Shown: positions 33,015 to 41,893 of the stretch, in pieces
How the letters are laid out: every line of letters starts with the position of its first letter
Position numbering within the stretch: position 1 is the stretch's first letter
DNA from: CAJBVW01 sp964457335
GTDB taxonomy: Bacteria; Myxococcota_A; UBA796; SXON01
Reading direction: 5' to 3'
DNA: 64,000 nt
Assembly: GCA_964457335.1 (NCBI GenBank)
Contig: CAYWGD010000006.1
Span: forward strand, 53,687-117,686
Program-made: the position numbers and the translations under genes
The notes under the pieces: model-generated
Database searches by the model: none
The model's input: only the letters and a program-made list of their open reading frames with translations
What the model was told of the DNA's origin: nothing

Positions 33015-34153
33015 GCGCGCTCCTTCTTCTCGCCCATCGGGACCACCTGCACGTCGATGTCCCCTGCCAGCCGGATCAGCCGGAACAGGGGCCCCTCCTG
33101 CCAGAGCTCCTGCCAACGGGTCCGCAGGCTGCCCCCCATGAGGATGTGCTCCACCCCGTGGGCCCGCGCGAATTCGAGGAGGGCGGCGACGACGTCGGCG
33201 TTCTCCAGCTGCACGACCTCGGCGCCCATGCGCTGCGCGAGCTCGAGCGTGTCGTGGAGGCGGCGTTCGGTCCCGCTGTCCAGTCGATGGCCGGACTCGG
33301 CGGGGGTCTTCACGTGGACCACGTACCAGTGGGTGTTGAGGCGCCCCGCGATGCGCGCCGCCCGCTCGACGATGCGGCCGGGGTTCGGGCTCCGCGAGGC
33401 GATACACGCCATGACCTTCCCGTGTCCGTGGGGCTCCCCGCGCGAGACCTGCCGGCGGTCGAGCGCCTCCGCGACCTCGCGCAGCGCGAGCTCGCGAAGG
33501 GTCTCGATGTTCTCGGGACGGAAGAAGGACGCGAGCGCCTGCTCCACGCGCTCCCGCGGGTAGATCTTCCCGGACTTGAGCCGCTCGATGAGGTCCTCGG
33601 CGGAGAGGTCGAGGTTCACGACCTGGTCGGCCTCCCGGAGGAAGGCATCGGGCACGGTCTCCCGGACACGCACGCCCGCCGCGCGTTGGACGAGCTCGCC
33701 GAGCGACTGCAGGTGTTGCACGTTCATCGCGCAGATGACGTGGATCCCCGCCTCCGCGATGTCGTCGACGTCCTGGTAGCGCCAGCGGTTCTTGAAGCCG
33801 GGCGGGTTGGTGTGCGGCAGCTCGTCGACGAGCACGACGGCGGGCTTGCGCGCGAGGATCGCGTCGAGGTCCATCTCGTCGATGTCGATGTCGTGGTAGC
33901 GGACCTTCTTCGTGGGGACGATCTCCAGGTCCCCGACCTGCGCAGCCGTCTCCTCGCGGCCGTGGGTCTCGACGAAGCCGACGACCACGTCGACCCCCCG
34001 CGCCTTCAGCTGGTGCGCCTCCTGCAGCATCCGGTACGTCTTGCCGACGCCGGCGGACGAGCCGATGTAGACCTTGACGCGCCCGCGCTGTCCGCGGCGC
34101 ACGAGCGCGAGGAAGTCCTCGGCGCGCTTCTGGGGGGCGTCGTCCTTCCTCAT
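33011..34153 (-). CDS. kdpD: Truncated KdpD: sensor and universal-stress-protein domains only
   Basis: This 380-residue protein holds the KdpD N-terminal domain (Walker A-like GSSAGVGKT at 31-39, ETHGREET, VDELPHTN, RYQDVDDIAEAGI) and then a universal-stress-protein domain (about 250-375) with the SPNPGR and LMGGSLRTR signatures. It stops before the membrane and kinase domains found in the roughly 890-residue Escherichia coli KdpD. ATG 34153 overlaps the kdpC stop, and the gene overlaps the kinase gene downstream, so all three are coupled. It probably modulates the separate kinase according to K+, ATP or c-di-AMP. Confidence 0.9.
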   Translation of the reverse strand: MRKDDAPQKRAEDFLALVRRGQRGRVKVYIGSSAGVGKTYRMLQEAHQLKARGVDVVVGFVETHGREETAAQVGDLEIVPTKKVRYHDIDIDEMDLDAILARKPAVVLVDELPHTNPPGFKNRWRYQDVDDIAEAGIHVICAMNVQHLQSLGELVQRAAGVRVRETVPDAFLREADQVVNLDLSAEDLIERLKSGKIYPRERVEQALASFFRPENIETLRELALREVAEALDRRQVSRGEPHGHGKVMACIASRSPNPGRIVERAARIAGRLNTHWYVVHVKTPAESGHRLDSGTERRLHDTLELAQRMGAEVVQLENADVVAALLEFARAHGVEHILMGGSLRTRWQELWQEGPLFRLIRLAGDIDVQVVPMGEKKERA

Positions 34154-34725
34154 CGCGCGGCGGGGAGCCTCCGATCGAGCGCCAGGTTGAACTCCAGCAC
34201 GTTCACCCGCGGCTCGCCGAGCACCCCGAGGTCGCGGCCCTCGATCGACTCGTCGAGCAGGGCCTCCACGCGGGACACCTCGACGCCGCGGGCGTTCGCG
34301 ATGCGCGGGAGCTGCCAGCGCGCCGCGTCGGGCGGCAGGTGGGGGTCGAGGCCGGACGCCGACGCGGCGAGCAGGGCCTCGGGGACCGGGCCGGTCGCCT
34401 CCGGGTTCTCGGCGCGGAGTCGCGCGAGCTCCGCGGCGCGCCGTTCGGCGAGCTTCCTGCTCGTCATGCCCAGGTTCGAGCCCGAGGACGACGCGGCGTC
34501 GTAGCCCGAGCCAGCGGCGGAGGGCCGCCCCTGGAGGTATCCCGGCGACGAGAACGCCTGCCCGATGAGCGCGGAGCCGATCACCCGGCCATCGGCCCCT
34601 CGGACGAGCGACCCGTTGGCGGCGTCGTGGAAGGCGACCTGCGCGACCCCGGTGACGAGCGCAGGGTAGGCGACGCCGCAGAGGGCCACGAACAGGGCCG
34701 TGGCGCGGAGCGAGGCGACGATCAT
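34150..34725 (-). CDS. kdpC: KdpC, assembly subunit of the K+-transporting ATPase
   Basis: This 191-residue protein has one N-terminal membrane helix (about 8-28) followed by a periplasmic domain with the family patterns GSALIGQAF, YLQGRPSAAG and a C-terminal VNVLEFNLALD. KdpC stabilises the KdpA-KdpB complex. ATG 34725 overlaps the kdpB stop (ATGA), and its own stop overlaps kdpD, continuing the tightly coupled operon. Length and motifs are normal for the family. Confidence 0.95.
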   Translation of the reverse strand: MIVASLRATALFVALCGVAYPALVTGVAQVAFHDAANGSLVRGADGRVIGSALIGQAFSSPGYLQGRPSAAGSGYDAASSSGSNLGMTSRKLAERRAAELARLRAENPEATGPVPEALLAASASGLDPHLPPDAARWQLPRIANARGVEVSRVEALLDESIEGRDLGVLGEPRVNVLEFNLALDRRLPAAR

Positions 34726-36749
34726 GCAAGCCCCAGGGTGACGATGATCAGGTCGATGGCCTTGATTCCCAGGAAGGGGGCGACCAGGCCGCCGACGCCG
34801 TAGACGAGCACGTTGCGGCGGAGCAGCGCCGACGCGCCGACGGGCCGGTAGGCGACCCCCCGCAGCGCGAGGGGGATCAACACGACGATGATGAGCGCGT
34901 TGAAGATCACCGCCGACAGGATGGCGCTCTGCGGCGTTGCGAGCCCCATGACGTTCAGCGCGGCGAGGCCCGGGAAGGTGGACACGAACAGGGCCGGGAT
35001 GATGGCGAAGTACTTCGACACGTCGTTCGCGACGGAGAATGTCGTGAGCGTGCCGCGCGTCATCAGGAGCTGCTTGCCGACCTCGACGACCTCGAGCAGC
35101 TTGGTCGGGTTGCTGTCGAGGTCCACCATGTTGCCGGCCTCGCGCGCGGCCTGCGTGCCGGTGCCCATCGCGACGCCGACGTCCGCCTGCGCGAGCGCGG
35201 GCGCGTCGTTCGTGCCGTCGCCGGTCATCGCCACCATGTGGCCTTTCGCCTGCTCCTCGCGGATACGCGCGAGCTTCATCTCGGGGGTGGCCTCGGCGAT
35301 GAAGTCGTCGACGCCGGCCTCCTTGGCGATCGCCTGAGCGGTGCGCGGGTTGTCGCCGGTGATCATGATGGTGCGGATGCCCATCGCGCGGAAGCGCTCG
35401 AAGCGCTCGCGGATGCCGCCCTTCACGACGTCGGAGAGCTTGACCACGCCGAGGATCTTCGTGTCGTCGGCGACGACGAGCGGCGTGCCGCCGAAGTCGG
35501 CGATATGGTTGACCATGTCGTCCACCGCCGCCGGGACGCCGCCGCCGAGCGCGAGCACGTGCCTCCGCACGGCGTCCGCCGCGCCCTTGCGGATCTCTCG
35601 GCCGTGCCAGTTGCAGCCGGACATCCGCGTCGCCGCCGTGAACGGCACGAAGTGGACGTGGGCGGGATCGACTTCGCGCGCCCGAAAGCCGTGCTGCTTG
35701 GCGAGGACGACGATCGAGCGCCCCTCGGGCGTCTCGTCGGCGAGCGACGCGAGCTGCGCCGCGTCGGCGAGCTCTTCCCGGGTGACGCCCGGGGCGGGGA
35801 AGAAGTCCGTCGCCTGCCGATTCCCGAGCGTGATCGTCCCGGTCTTGTCGAGCAGCAGCGTGTCGACGTCGCCGGCGGCCTCGACCGCCCGGCCCGACAT
35901 CGACAGCACGTTCTTGCGGATGAGGCGGTCCATGCCGGCGATGCCGATCGCCGACAGGAGCCCGCCGATCGTGGTCGGGATGAGGCAGACCAGCAGCGCC
36001 ACCGCCACGGCGACGCTCACCTCGGCGCCCGCGTGGTGGGCGATCGGGATGAGCGTCACGACGGCGAGCATGAAGACCAGCGTGAGCGCGACGAGGAGGA
36101 TGTGCAGGGCCAGCTCGTTGGGGGTCTTGCGCCGCTCCGCCCCCTCGACCAGCGCGATCATCCGGTCGAGGAACCCTTGCCCGGGGTCTGACGCGACCCG
36201 GATCACGACACGATCGGAGAGGACCCGCGTGCCGCCCGTGACCGCGGATCGCTCGCTGCCGGCCTCGCGGATGACCGGCGCCGACTCGCCCGTGACCGCC
36301 GACTCGTCGACGGAGGCGACCCCTTCGACCACCTCGCCGTCGACCGGGATGGGGTCGCCGGCCTCGCACACGATGAGGTCGCCCTTGCGCAACGCGGTGC
36401 CCGCGACGAGCTCCTCCCTCCCGTCGACGACGCGCCGCGCCTGCACCTCCGACCGCATCTTCCGGAGCGTCGCGGCCTGCGCCTTGCCGCGCCCCTCGGC
36501 CAGGGCCTCGGCGAAGTTGGCGAAGAGCACGGTGAAGCAGAGCCAGGCGCTGACGGCGACGGTGAAGCCGGCCGGCCGGCCCGTGACGAGGTCGCGCACC
36601 GCGAGCACGGCCGTGAGCGCGGAGCCCACGAGCGTCACGAACATCACCGGGTTGCGGTACTGGACGCGCGGGTCGAGCTTGAGGAAGGCGTCGCGGATCG
36701 CGGGGCGGACCAGCTCGCCGGCGAACATGGACTGGGGCTGCCTGGACAT
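34722..36749 (-). CDS. kdpB: KdpB, P-type ATPase subunit of the K+ pump
   Basis: This 675-residue P-type ATPase shows the phosphorylation loop DKTGTIT, the A-domain TGES, the nucleotide-site region around FTAATRMSG, and the hinge TGDGTNDAPAL. An Asp/Asn-rich region (NMVDLDSNPTKLLEVVEVG) is typical of KdpB. It hydrolyses ATP to drive K+ through KdpA. It starts one base after the kdpA stop. The length matches the family; no key residue is missing. Confidence 0.97.
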   Translation of the reverse strand: MSRQPQSMFAGELVRPAIRDAFLKLDPRVQYRNPVMFVTLVGSALTAVLAVRDLVTGRPAGFTVAVSAWLCFTVLFANFAEALAEGRGKAQAATLRKMRSEVQARRVVDGREELVAGTALRKGDLIVCEAGDPIPVDGEVVEGVASVDESAVTGESAPVIREAGSERSAVTGGTRVLSDRVVIRVASDPGQGFLDRMIALVEGAERRKTPNELALHILLVALTLVFMLAVVTLIPIAHHAGAEVSVAVAVALLVCLIPTTIGGLLSAIGIAGMDRLIRKNVLSMSGRAVEAAGDVDTLLLDKTGTITLGNRQATDFFPAPGVTREELADAAQLASLADETPEGRSIVVLAKQHGFRAREVDPAHVHFVPFTAATRMSGCNWHGREIRKGAADAVRRHVLALGGGVPAAVDDMVNHIADFGGTPLVVADDTKILGVVKLSDVVKGGIRERFERFRAMGIRTIMITGDNPRTAQAIAKEAGVDDFIAEATPEMKLARIREEQAKGHMVAMTGDGTNDAPALAQADVGVAMGTGTQAAREAGNMVDLDSNPTKLLEVVEVGKQLLMTRGTLTTFSVANDVSKYFAIIPALFVSTFPGLAALNVMGLATPQSAILSAVIFNALIIVVLIPLALRGVAYRPVGASALLRRNVLVYGVGGLVAPFLGIKAIDLIIVTLGLA

Positions 36750-36750
36750 G

Positions 36751-38430
36751 TCAGAACGTGCTCCCGAGCGAGAAGTGCTCCGCGATGGGGCCCAACGCGA
36801 GCGCGGGGAAGAACGTCAGCGCGCCGACGATGAGGATGACGCTCACGAGCAGCGCGGTGAACAGCGGGCCGGTGGTCGGGAAGGTGCCTGGCCCCGCGGC
36901 CACGGCCCGCTTGGCCGCGAGGCTTCCCGCGATGGCGAGCGCCGGCACGATCATCGCGAAGCGCCCGAAGAACATCGAGACCGCGAGCAGGGTGTCGTAC
37001 CCGGGCGCGTTGGCGGCCAGGCCCGCGAAGGCCGAGCCGTTGTTGCCCGTGGCGCTCGTGAACGCGTAGAGGATCTCGCTCCACCCGTGGGGCCCGGCGT
37101 TGTTGAGGCCCGCGAGGCCCCACTCGCTCACGGCCGCCGCCGCGGACGGCAGCAGGATGAACACCGGGAACACGAGGATGTAGATCGCCGCGAGCGTCAT
37201 CTCGCGCGACTCGATCTTCTTGCCGAGCAGCTCCGGCGTGCGACCCACCATCAAGCCGGCGAGGAACACCGAGATCACGACCATCACGAGCACGCCGTAG
37301 AGCCCCGCCCCGACGCCGCCGAACACGACCTCGCCGAGGAGGATGTTCAGCAGCGGGACCATCCCGCCGATGGGCGTGAAGCTGTCGTGCATCGCGTTGA
37401 CGGCGCCGCACGAGGCGGACGTCGTGATGGTGGCGAAGAGCGCGGAGGCGGCGACGCCGAAGCGGCTCTCCTTGCCCTCCCAGTTGCCGACGCCGTCGAG
37501 CCAGTCGGCCTCGAACGAGTAGGCCACGCCCGTGAGGACGAGGAAGATCGCGAACATCGCGGCGAGGATCGCGAAGCCGTTCCTCACGTTCCCCGTCATG
37601 CGGCCGTACGTGTGCACCAGGCCCGCGGGAATGGCGAAGATCGAGAGCATCTGGACGAGGTTGGTCCAGGGTGACGGGTTCTCGAACGGGTGCGCCGCGT
37701 TCGTGTTGAAGAAGCCGCCCCCGTTGGTGCCGAGCATCTTGATGGCGACCTGGGAGGCGACGGGTCCCACCGCGATCGTCTGCTCCGCCCCCTCCATCGT
37801 CCTCGCGGCGACGTAGGCGGACCACGTCTGCGGGATGCCGCCGGCCACCATCACGAGCGCGTAGACGACACACACCGGGATGAGCACGTACAGGTGCACC
37901 CGCACGAGATCACGCCAGAAGTTGCCCAACGTCCCCGCGCGATCCGTACGCGTCAGCCCGCGCGCCATCGCCACGGCGATCGCGATGCCGACGCCCGCGG
38001 AGGTGAAGTTGTGGTAGACGAGTCCGACCGCCTGCGAGAAGTAGGACAGCGTGGACTCGCCGCCGTAGCTCTGCCAGTTCGTGTTGGTGGTGAAGCTCGT
38101 CGCGGTGTTGAGCGCGAGGTGCCACGACAAGTCGCCGAAGCCCTGCGGGTTGAGCGGGAGCTTCGACTGGAACAGCAGGATGACGAACGTGAACAGGAGC
38201 CCCACGATCGAGAAGACCAGCACCGCGCCGGCGTACTGGCGGAACCCCATCTCCCGCGTCGCGTCGACGCCGATGACGCGGTAGCAGAGCCGCTCGAAAC
38301 CTGCCAGCAACCGTCCTCCCGGCGGATGGTCCCCTTCCATCACGCGGTGGAGCCAGGTGCCGACGGGCACGGCCAGCGCGGCGACGATCGCCGCGAAGAT
38401 GCCGATCTGCAGCCAGCCGTTGGCGGTCAT
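36751..38430 (-). CDS. kdpA: KdpA, K+-binding and translocating subunit
   Basis: This 559-residue, roughly ten-helix membrane protein keeps the four KdpA selectivity-filter segments, among them TTNTNWQSYGG, GTNGGGFFNTN and ATGNNGSAF. It picks K+ from the periplasm at micromolar affinity and passes it on as KdpB cycles. ATG 38430 lies one base after the kdpF stop. It belongs to the inner-membrane KdpFABC complex, and the sequence is standard. Confidence 0.97.
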   Translation of the reverse strand: MTANGWLQIGIFAAIVAALAVPVGTWLHRVMEGDHPPGGRLLAGFERLCYRVIGVDATREMGFRQYAGAVLVFSIVGLLFTFVILLFQSKLPLNPQGFGDLSWHLALNTATSFTTNTNWQSYGGESTLSYFSQAVGLVYHNFTSAGVGIAIAVAMARGLTRTDRAGTLGNFWRDLVRVHLYVLIPVCVVYALVMVAGGIPQTWSAYVAARTMEGAEQTIAVGPVASQVAIKMLGTNGGGFFNTNAAHPFENPSPWTNLVQMLSIFAIPAGLVHTYGRMTGNVRNGFAILAAMFAIFLVLTGVAYSFEADWLDGVGNWEGKESRFGVAASALFATITTSASCGAVNAMHDSFTPIGGMVPLLNILLGEVVFGGVGAGLYGVLVMVVISVFLAGLMVGRTPELLGKKIESREMTLAAIYILVFPVFILLPSAAAAVSEWGLAGLNNAGPHGWSEILYAFTSATGNNGSAFAGLAANAPGYDTLLAVSMFFGRFAMIVPALAIAGSLAAKRAVAAGPGTFPTTGPLFTALLVSVILIVGALTFFPALALGPIAEHFSLGSTF

Positions 38431-38431
38431 G

Positions 38432-38521
38432 TCAGAACCTCTCGGGGAAGACGAGGGCGTAGACGAGGTAGGCGGACAGCCCGACGGCCGCGACGGCGCC
38501 GAGCCAGAGGTCGAAGGTCAT
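38432..38521 (-). CDS. kdpF: KdpF, single-helix peptide of the K+ pump
   Basis: This is a 29-residue peptide, missed by length-limited gene calls: MTFDLWLGAVAAVGL followed by a hydrophobic stretch and a PERF end, exactly the KdpF pattern. It stabilises the Kdp complex at the KdpA-lipid interface. ATG 38521 overlaps the stop of a small upstream frame, and the stop lies one base before kdpA. Confidence 0.93.
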   Translation of the reverse strand: MTFDLWLGAVAAVGLSAYLVYALVFPERF

Positions 38522-38682
38522 TCGGCATCCCTCTCGTTCTTCGGACGTGAGCTCGCCCAGCGGGCGAAGGCGGCGACGACCTGCGGGACGGAGGGGTTCA
38601 CGCGCGCCGCGCCTGGCGCGGTCGCGGAGCCCCAGGGGTTGACCGGCGGCGCGAGCGCCGCGGAGGCGGGGAGGGGTAGCAT
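38518..38682 (-). CDS. Small ORF leading the kdp operon
   Basis: This 54-residue frame starts at ATG 38682 with GGAG eight bases upstream and ends in an ATGA overlap with kdpF. The peptide has a short Leu/Pro/Ala start and a basic tail ending SSRPKNERDAE; no homologue is recognised. Position right after the sigma-54 promoter and the stop/start overlap argue that it is translated. It could be a leader peptide tuning kdpF translation or an extra pump peptide. Confidence 0.5.
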   Translation of the reverse strand: MLPLPASAALAPPVNPWGSATAPGAARVNPSVPQVVAAFARWASSRPKNERDAE

Positions 38683-38703
38683 GACGTGTCTCCGCGCCCC
38701 CTT

Positions 38704-38719
38704 CGCATCAACCGTGCCA
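38704..38719 (-). promoter_or_regulatory. kdp promoter: Sigma-54 promoter of the kdp operon
   Basis: On the minus strand the bases read TGGCACG-GTTG-ATGCG: the -24 box is perfect and the GC doublet of the -12 box has the right spacing, with mismatches only in the flanking bases. Transcription would start about 38693, just before the small ORF. The NtrC-type regulator gene immediately upstream is the evident activator. Confidence 0.78.
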
Positions 38720-38785
38720 ATCCGCCCGGCACGGTTCAACCGTCTCTATTCCCCCTATTCGCCGCGGTAACCTTGCGCGGCGCAA
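38710..38785. promoter_or_regulatory. Inverted repeat over the -24 box and upstream palindrome of the kdp promoter
   Basis: AACCGTGCC (38710-38718) and GGCACGGTT (38728-38736) form a perfect 9-bp inverted repeat covering the -24 element, which could let a repressor compete with polymerase. About 55 bases further upstream TTGCGC-G-GCGCAA (38773-38785) is a perfect palindrome and the best candidate for the activator's upstream binding site. Confidence 0.5.
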
Positions 38786-38819
38786 AGTCTCGCCCGCGCC
38801 GATCTTGCAGATTGCGGGA

Positions 38820-40148
38820 TCACCCCGCGTCCCACCGCTTGCGCTTGCGCCAGAGCGTGGCGGGGTCGATCCCGAGGATGCGCGCCGCCTCCTCGGGTCG
38901 GCCGTGGCGGGCGAGGACCCGGAGGATGTGCTCGCGCTCGACCACCTCGACGGGGACGTCGTCGCCGATCCGGACGCGCCCTTCCTGGGGCGGGCCGGGC
39001 AGCGTGGTCGCGTCGATGACGGGCCCGGTCGCGAGGATGACCGCGCGCTCCACGGCGTTTCGGAGCTCGCGCAGGTTGCCCGGCCAGTCGTGCGCGACCA
39101 GCCGTGGCAGCACCTCGGGGGCGAAGCGCAGGTCCGGCCGCCGCTGCGTGCGCGCGAAGTGCGCGAGGTAGCCCGTCGCGAGCCGCGGGATGTCCTCCCT
39201 GCGGTCGCGCAGGGGCGGGAGCGTCAGCTCGATGACGTTGAGCCGGTACAGCAGATCCTGGCGGAAGCGGCCGCGCTCGACCTCGGCCTCGAGCACCCGG
39301 TTCGTCGCCGCGACGATGCGCACGTTCGCGGTCCGGGTGCGGGACTCGCCGACGCGCTCGTACTGGTGGTCCTGGAGGAAACGGAGCAGCCGCGCCTGGA
39401 TCGCCGGGGAGATCTCCCCGATCTCGTCGAGGAACAACGTGCCGCCCTCCGCGGCCTCCACACGCCCGGGCGCGTCCCGGACGGCACCCGTGAAAGCGCC
39501 CCGCGCATGCCCGAACAGCTCGGAGGCGAGCAGCTCCTCCGAGAGGGTGGGGCAGTTGACCACCGCGAAGGGTCCTTCCGCGCGCGGGCTGTGCGCGTGG
39601 ATGAACCGGGCGAGGACGCCCTTCCCGGTGCCGCTCTCCCCCCGGAGCAGCACGGGCGCGTCGGCGGTCGCCACGCGGCGCGCGAGATCGACCACGGCGC
39701 GCATCGCCGGGCTCTCGGTCGTGAAGTCCGCCTCGGGCACCTCGGCGAGCCGGTACTCCAGCTCCGCGATGCGATGGAGCATCGCCCGTTCGCGCGCCAC
39801 CTCCACGAGGAGCATCCGGATCTGCTCGGGATCGAACGGCTTCGGAAGGTAGTCCCGCGCCCCGCGGCGCATGGCCTCCACCGCGGTCGGGATGCTCGCG
39901 AACGCCGTCATGAGCACCACCTGGAGCCCGGGCGCGAGGTCGAGCAGTCGCGGCAGGAGCTCGAGCCCGGAGGTGTTGCCGAGCTTCAGGTCCAGGAGTG
40001 CGAGGTCGAAGGAGCGTGCCTGGAGCGCGGCTTCCGCCTCGACCGCGCTCGCGACGGCCTGCGCCTCGTGCCCGAGCGACTGGATGAGCGCGGGGAGCGT
40101 GAGGCGGATGTTCCGCTCGTCGTCGATCACCAGGACGCGGAGGGGCAT
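38820..40148 (-). CDS. NtrC-family sigma-54 response regulator, probable kdp activator
   Basis: This 442-residue protein has a receiver domain (acidic Asp9/Asp10, phospho-acceptor Asp53, Thr81, Lys103), a sigma-54 AAA+ domain (Walker A GESGTGK about 170-176, intact GAFTGA about 217-222, Walker B GGTLFLDEIGE) and a C-terminal Fis-type helix-turn-helix (EEAARILGIDPATLWRKRKRW). ATG 40148 follows GGAG. It lies directly upstream of the sigma-54 promoter of kdp on the same strand and replaces the OmpR-type KdpE found in enterobacteria. Its partner is probably the kinase at 31197-33014. Confidence 0.92.
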   Translation of the reverse strand: MPLRVLVIDDERNIRLTLPALIQSLGHEAQAVASAVEAEAALQARSFDLALLDLKLGNTSGLELLPRLLDLAPGLQVVLMTAFASIPTAVEAMRRGARDYLPKPFDPEQIRMLLVEVARERAMLHRIAELEYRLAEVPEADFTTESPAMRAVVDLARRVATADAPVLLRGESGTGKGVLARFIHAHSPRAEGPFAVVNCPTLSEELLASELFGHARGAFTGAVRDAPGRVEAAEGGTLFLDEIGEISPAIQARLLRFLQDHQYERVGESRTRTANVRIVAATNRVLEAEVERGRFRQDLLYRLNVIELTLPPLRDRREDIPRLATGYLAHFARTQRRPDLRFAPEVLPRLVAHDWPGNLRELRNAVERAVILATGPVIDATTLPGPPQEGRVRIGDDVPVEVVEREHILRVLARHGRPEEAARILGIDPATLWRKRKRWDAG

Positions 40149-40346
40149 CGGAACTCCTACCCGGGTGGACGGGTCACGGTGCCCGATCTGTCGTCCCCAC
40201 CCGCAACTCGGCAACGGCGGACCGGCTCCGGTCCAGGGCTCCACGCCGCCACCGCGGGGTCCGGCTCGCGGGGCTCCCCGCGGGCACACCTCGTTCGCCC
40301 CCCTCGCCCCCCTCGCCTCCCCGCGAGGCGAGGATACGCCGCACGC

Positions 40347-40997
40347 ATGCCCGCGTCTCTCGTCTTCTGCTTCGACTACCTCTCGCCCTATGCGTGGCTC
40401 GCCTGGAACCGCGTCCACGCGCTGGCCGCGGCCCACGACCGCGAGGTCGAGCCCCGCCCGGTCCTGCTCGCGGCGCTGCTCGACGCCAACGGGCAGAAGG
40501 GGCCCGCGGAGATCCCGAGCAAGCGCCTCTACGTGTTCCGGGACTGCCTGCGCCACGCGGCCCGCCTCGGCGTGCCCTTCGCGCCGCCGCCCGCGCACCC
40601 GTTCAACCCGCTCCTCGCGCTGCGGGTGACGGCGCTGGAGATGCCCGCGTCGGCGCGGCGCGCGCTGGTCGACCGCCTCTTCCGCGAGACGTGGGCGGGC
40701 GGACGGGGCGTCACCGACCCTGACGTGGTCGGCGGCGTGGCGGAGGAGGTCGGCGTCACCGACGCGGTCGCGCGCGCCCAGGCGCCCGAGGCGAAGGCGC
40801 GGGTGCGCGTGCTGACGGAGGCGACGGTCGCGGCGGGGGCGTTCGGTGTGCCGACGGTGCTCGCGGACGGGGAGCTCTTCTGGGGCCTCGACAGCTTCGG
40901 CCACCTGGACCGGTTTCTCGCGGGCGCGGACACGGTGGACGAGGCGCTCTTCGCACGGTGGCGCGACCTGCCCGCGGCGGCGACGCGCCGGGCGTAG
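40347..40997 (+). CDS. DsbA-family / 2-hydroxychromene-2-carboxylate isomerase-like protein
   Basis: This 216-residue thioredoxin-fold protein opens with FCFDYLSPYAWLAW, the usual start of the kappa-class GST / HCCA isomerase family, with Ser in place of the DsbA CxxC. The all-helical insert (about 50-160) and the late cis-Pro region GVPTVLADGELFWGLD fit. Relatives isomerise ring-cleavage products with glutathione. ATG 40347 was chosen. It is divergent from the response regulator and lies alone, so its substrate cannot be inferred. Confidence 0.85.
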   Translation: MPASLVFCFDYLSPYAWLAWNRVHALAAAHDREVEPRPVLLAALLDANGQKGPAEIPSKRLYVFRDCLRHAARLGVPFAPPPAHPFNPLLALRVTALEMPASARRALVDRLFRETWAGGRGVTDPDVVGGVAEEVGVTDAVARAQAPEAKARVRVLTEATVAAGAFGVPTVLADGELFWGLDSFGHLDRFLAGADTVDEALFARWRDLPAAATRRA

Positions 40998-41241
40998 GCC
41001 CGCATGGCCGCCATGGACCCGGCGGCTCAGTCAGCGCCCGAAGCGCTTCGCCGAGTGGGCGAGTAGTTCGGCCCACCGTGGCGCCGGTCGCGCTCGGCGC
41101 TGGTTTGGTCGCCGTCGGCCTCGGCGAGCGCGGTGAGCGTCCGCTGCACGGGTGTAGTGCGCGACGCGCGCCTTCCGGCCACTCCGGCACACGCATACGA
41201 CAGGGGAAGTCCTGGCATCCCGCGCAGGTGGAGGGTGAAAC

Positions 41242-41847
41242 TTGGAACGTGAAGACTGGAACAGGCGCTACGCGCAGAAGGACCTCGTTTGGACGGCGGA
41301 GCCCAACCGGTTCCTCGTGAGCGAGGTGGCCGGCCTGGCGCCGGGCAACGCCTTGGATCTGGCGGCGGGCGAAGGGCGCAACGCCGCGTGGCTGGCGGAG
41401 CAGGGATGGCACGTACGCGCCGTGGACTTCGCCGATGTGGCCGCCGTGAAGGGCAAGCGCCTCGCGGAGGCGCGGCAGGTCGCCGACAACGTCATCTTCG
41501 AGATCGCCGATCTCCGGAGCTACGAGCCCCAGGCGCACGGCTACGACCTCGTGGCCCTGGTGTACCTGCAGTTGGCACAGGCCGAGCTGGCCCCCATCCT
41601 GGCGCGGGCCGCGCGCGCGGTGGCGCCGGGTGGCACCTTCCTCCTCGTGGCACACGACGCCACGAACCTGGCACACGGGCACGGCGGCCCCCGCGATCCG
41701 GCGGTGCTCTACACCGCCGAGCAGGTGGTGGCGGCGGTCGGTGGCGAGCTCGACATCGAGAAGGCGGGGCGGGTCGAGCGGCCCGTGGCCACCGACGACG
41801 GCATCCGGGTCGCGATCGACTGCCTCGTACGCGGCAAGCGGCGCTGA
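41242..41847 (+). CDS. SAM-dependent methyltransferase
   Basis: This 201-residue class I methyltransferase starts at TTG 41242 (GGAGGG seven bases upstream). Motif I is ALDLAAGEGRNAAWLAEQGW (about 38-57), the acidic residue is in VRAVDF, and motif IV is near YDLVALVYLQL (about 100-110). The N-terminal WNRRYAQKDLVWTAEPNRFL is typical of the tellurite-resistance/thiopurine-like small methyltransferases. An AhpD-like gene follows 46 bases downstream and may share the transcript. The substrate is unknown; detoxification is plausible. Confidence 0.85.
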   Translation: MEREDWNRRYAQKDLVWTAEPNRFLVSEVAGLAPGNALDLAAGEGRNAAWLAEQGWHVRAVDFADVAAVKGKRLAEARQVADNVIFEIADLRSYEPQAHGYDLVALVYLQLAQAELAPILARAARAVAPGGTFLLVAHDATNLAHGHGGPRDPAVLYTAEQVVAAVGGELDIEKAGRVERPVATDDGIRVAIDCLVRGKRR

Positions 41848-41893
41848 CCTCGCGGTTTCTCCACCCCAAACACATCCAACCAAGGTGACACAC

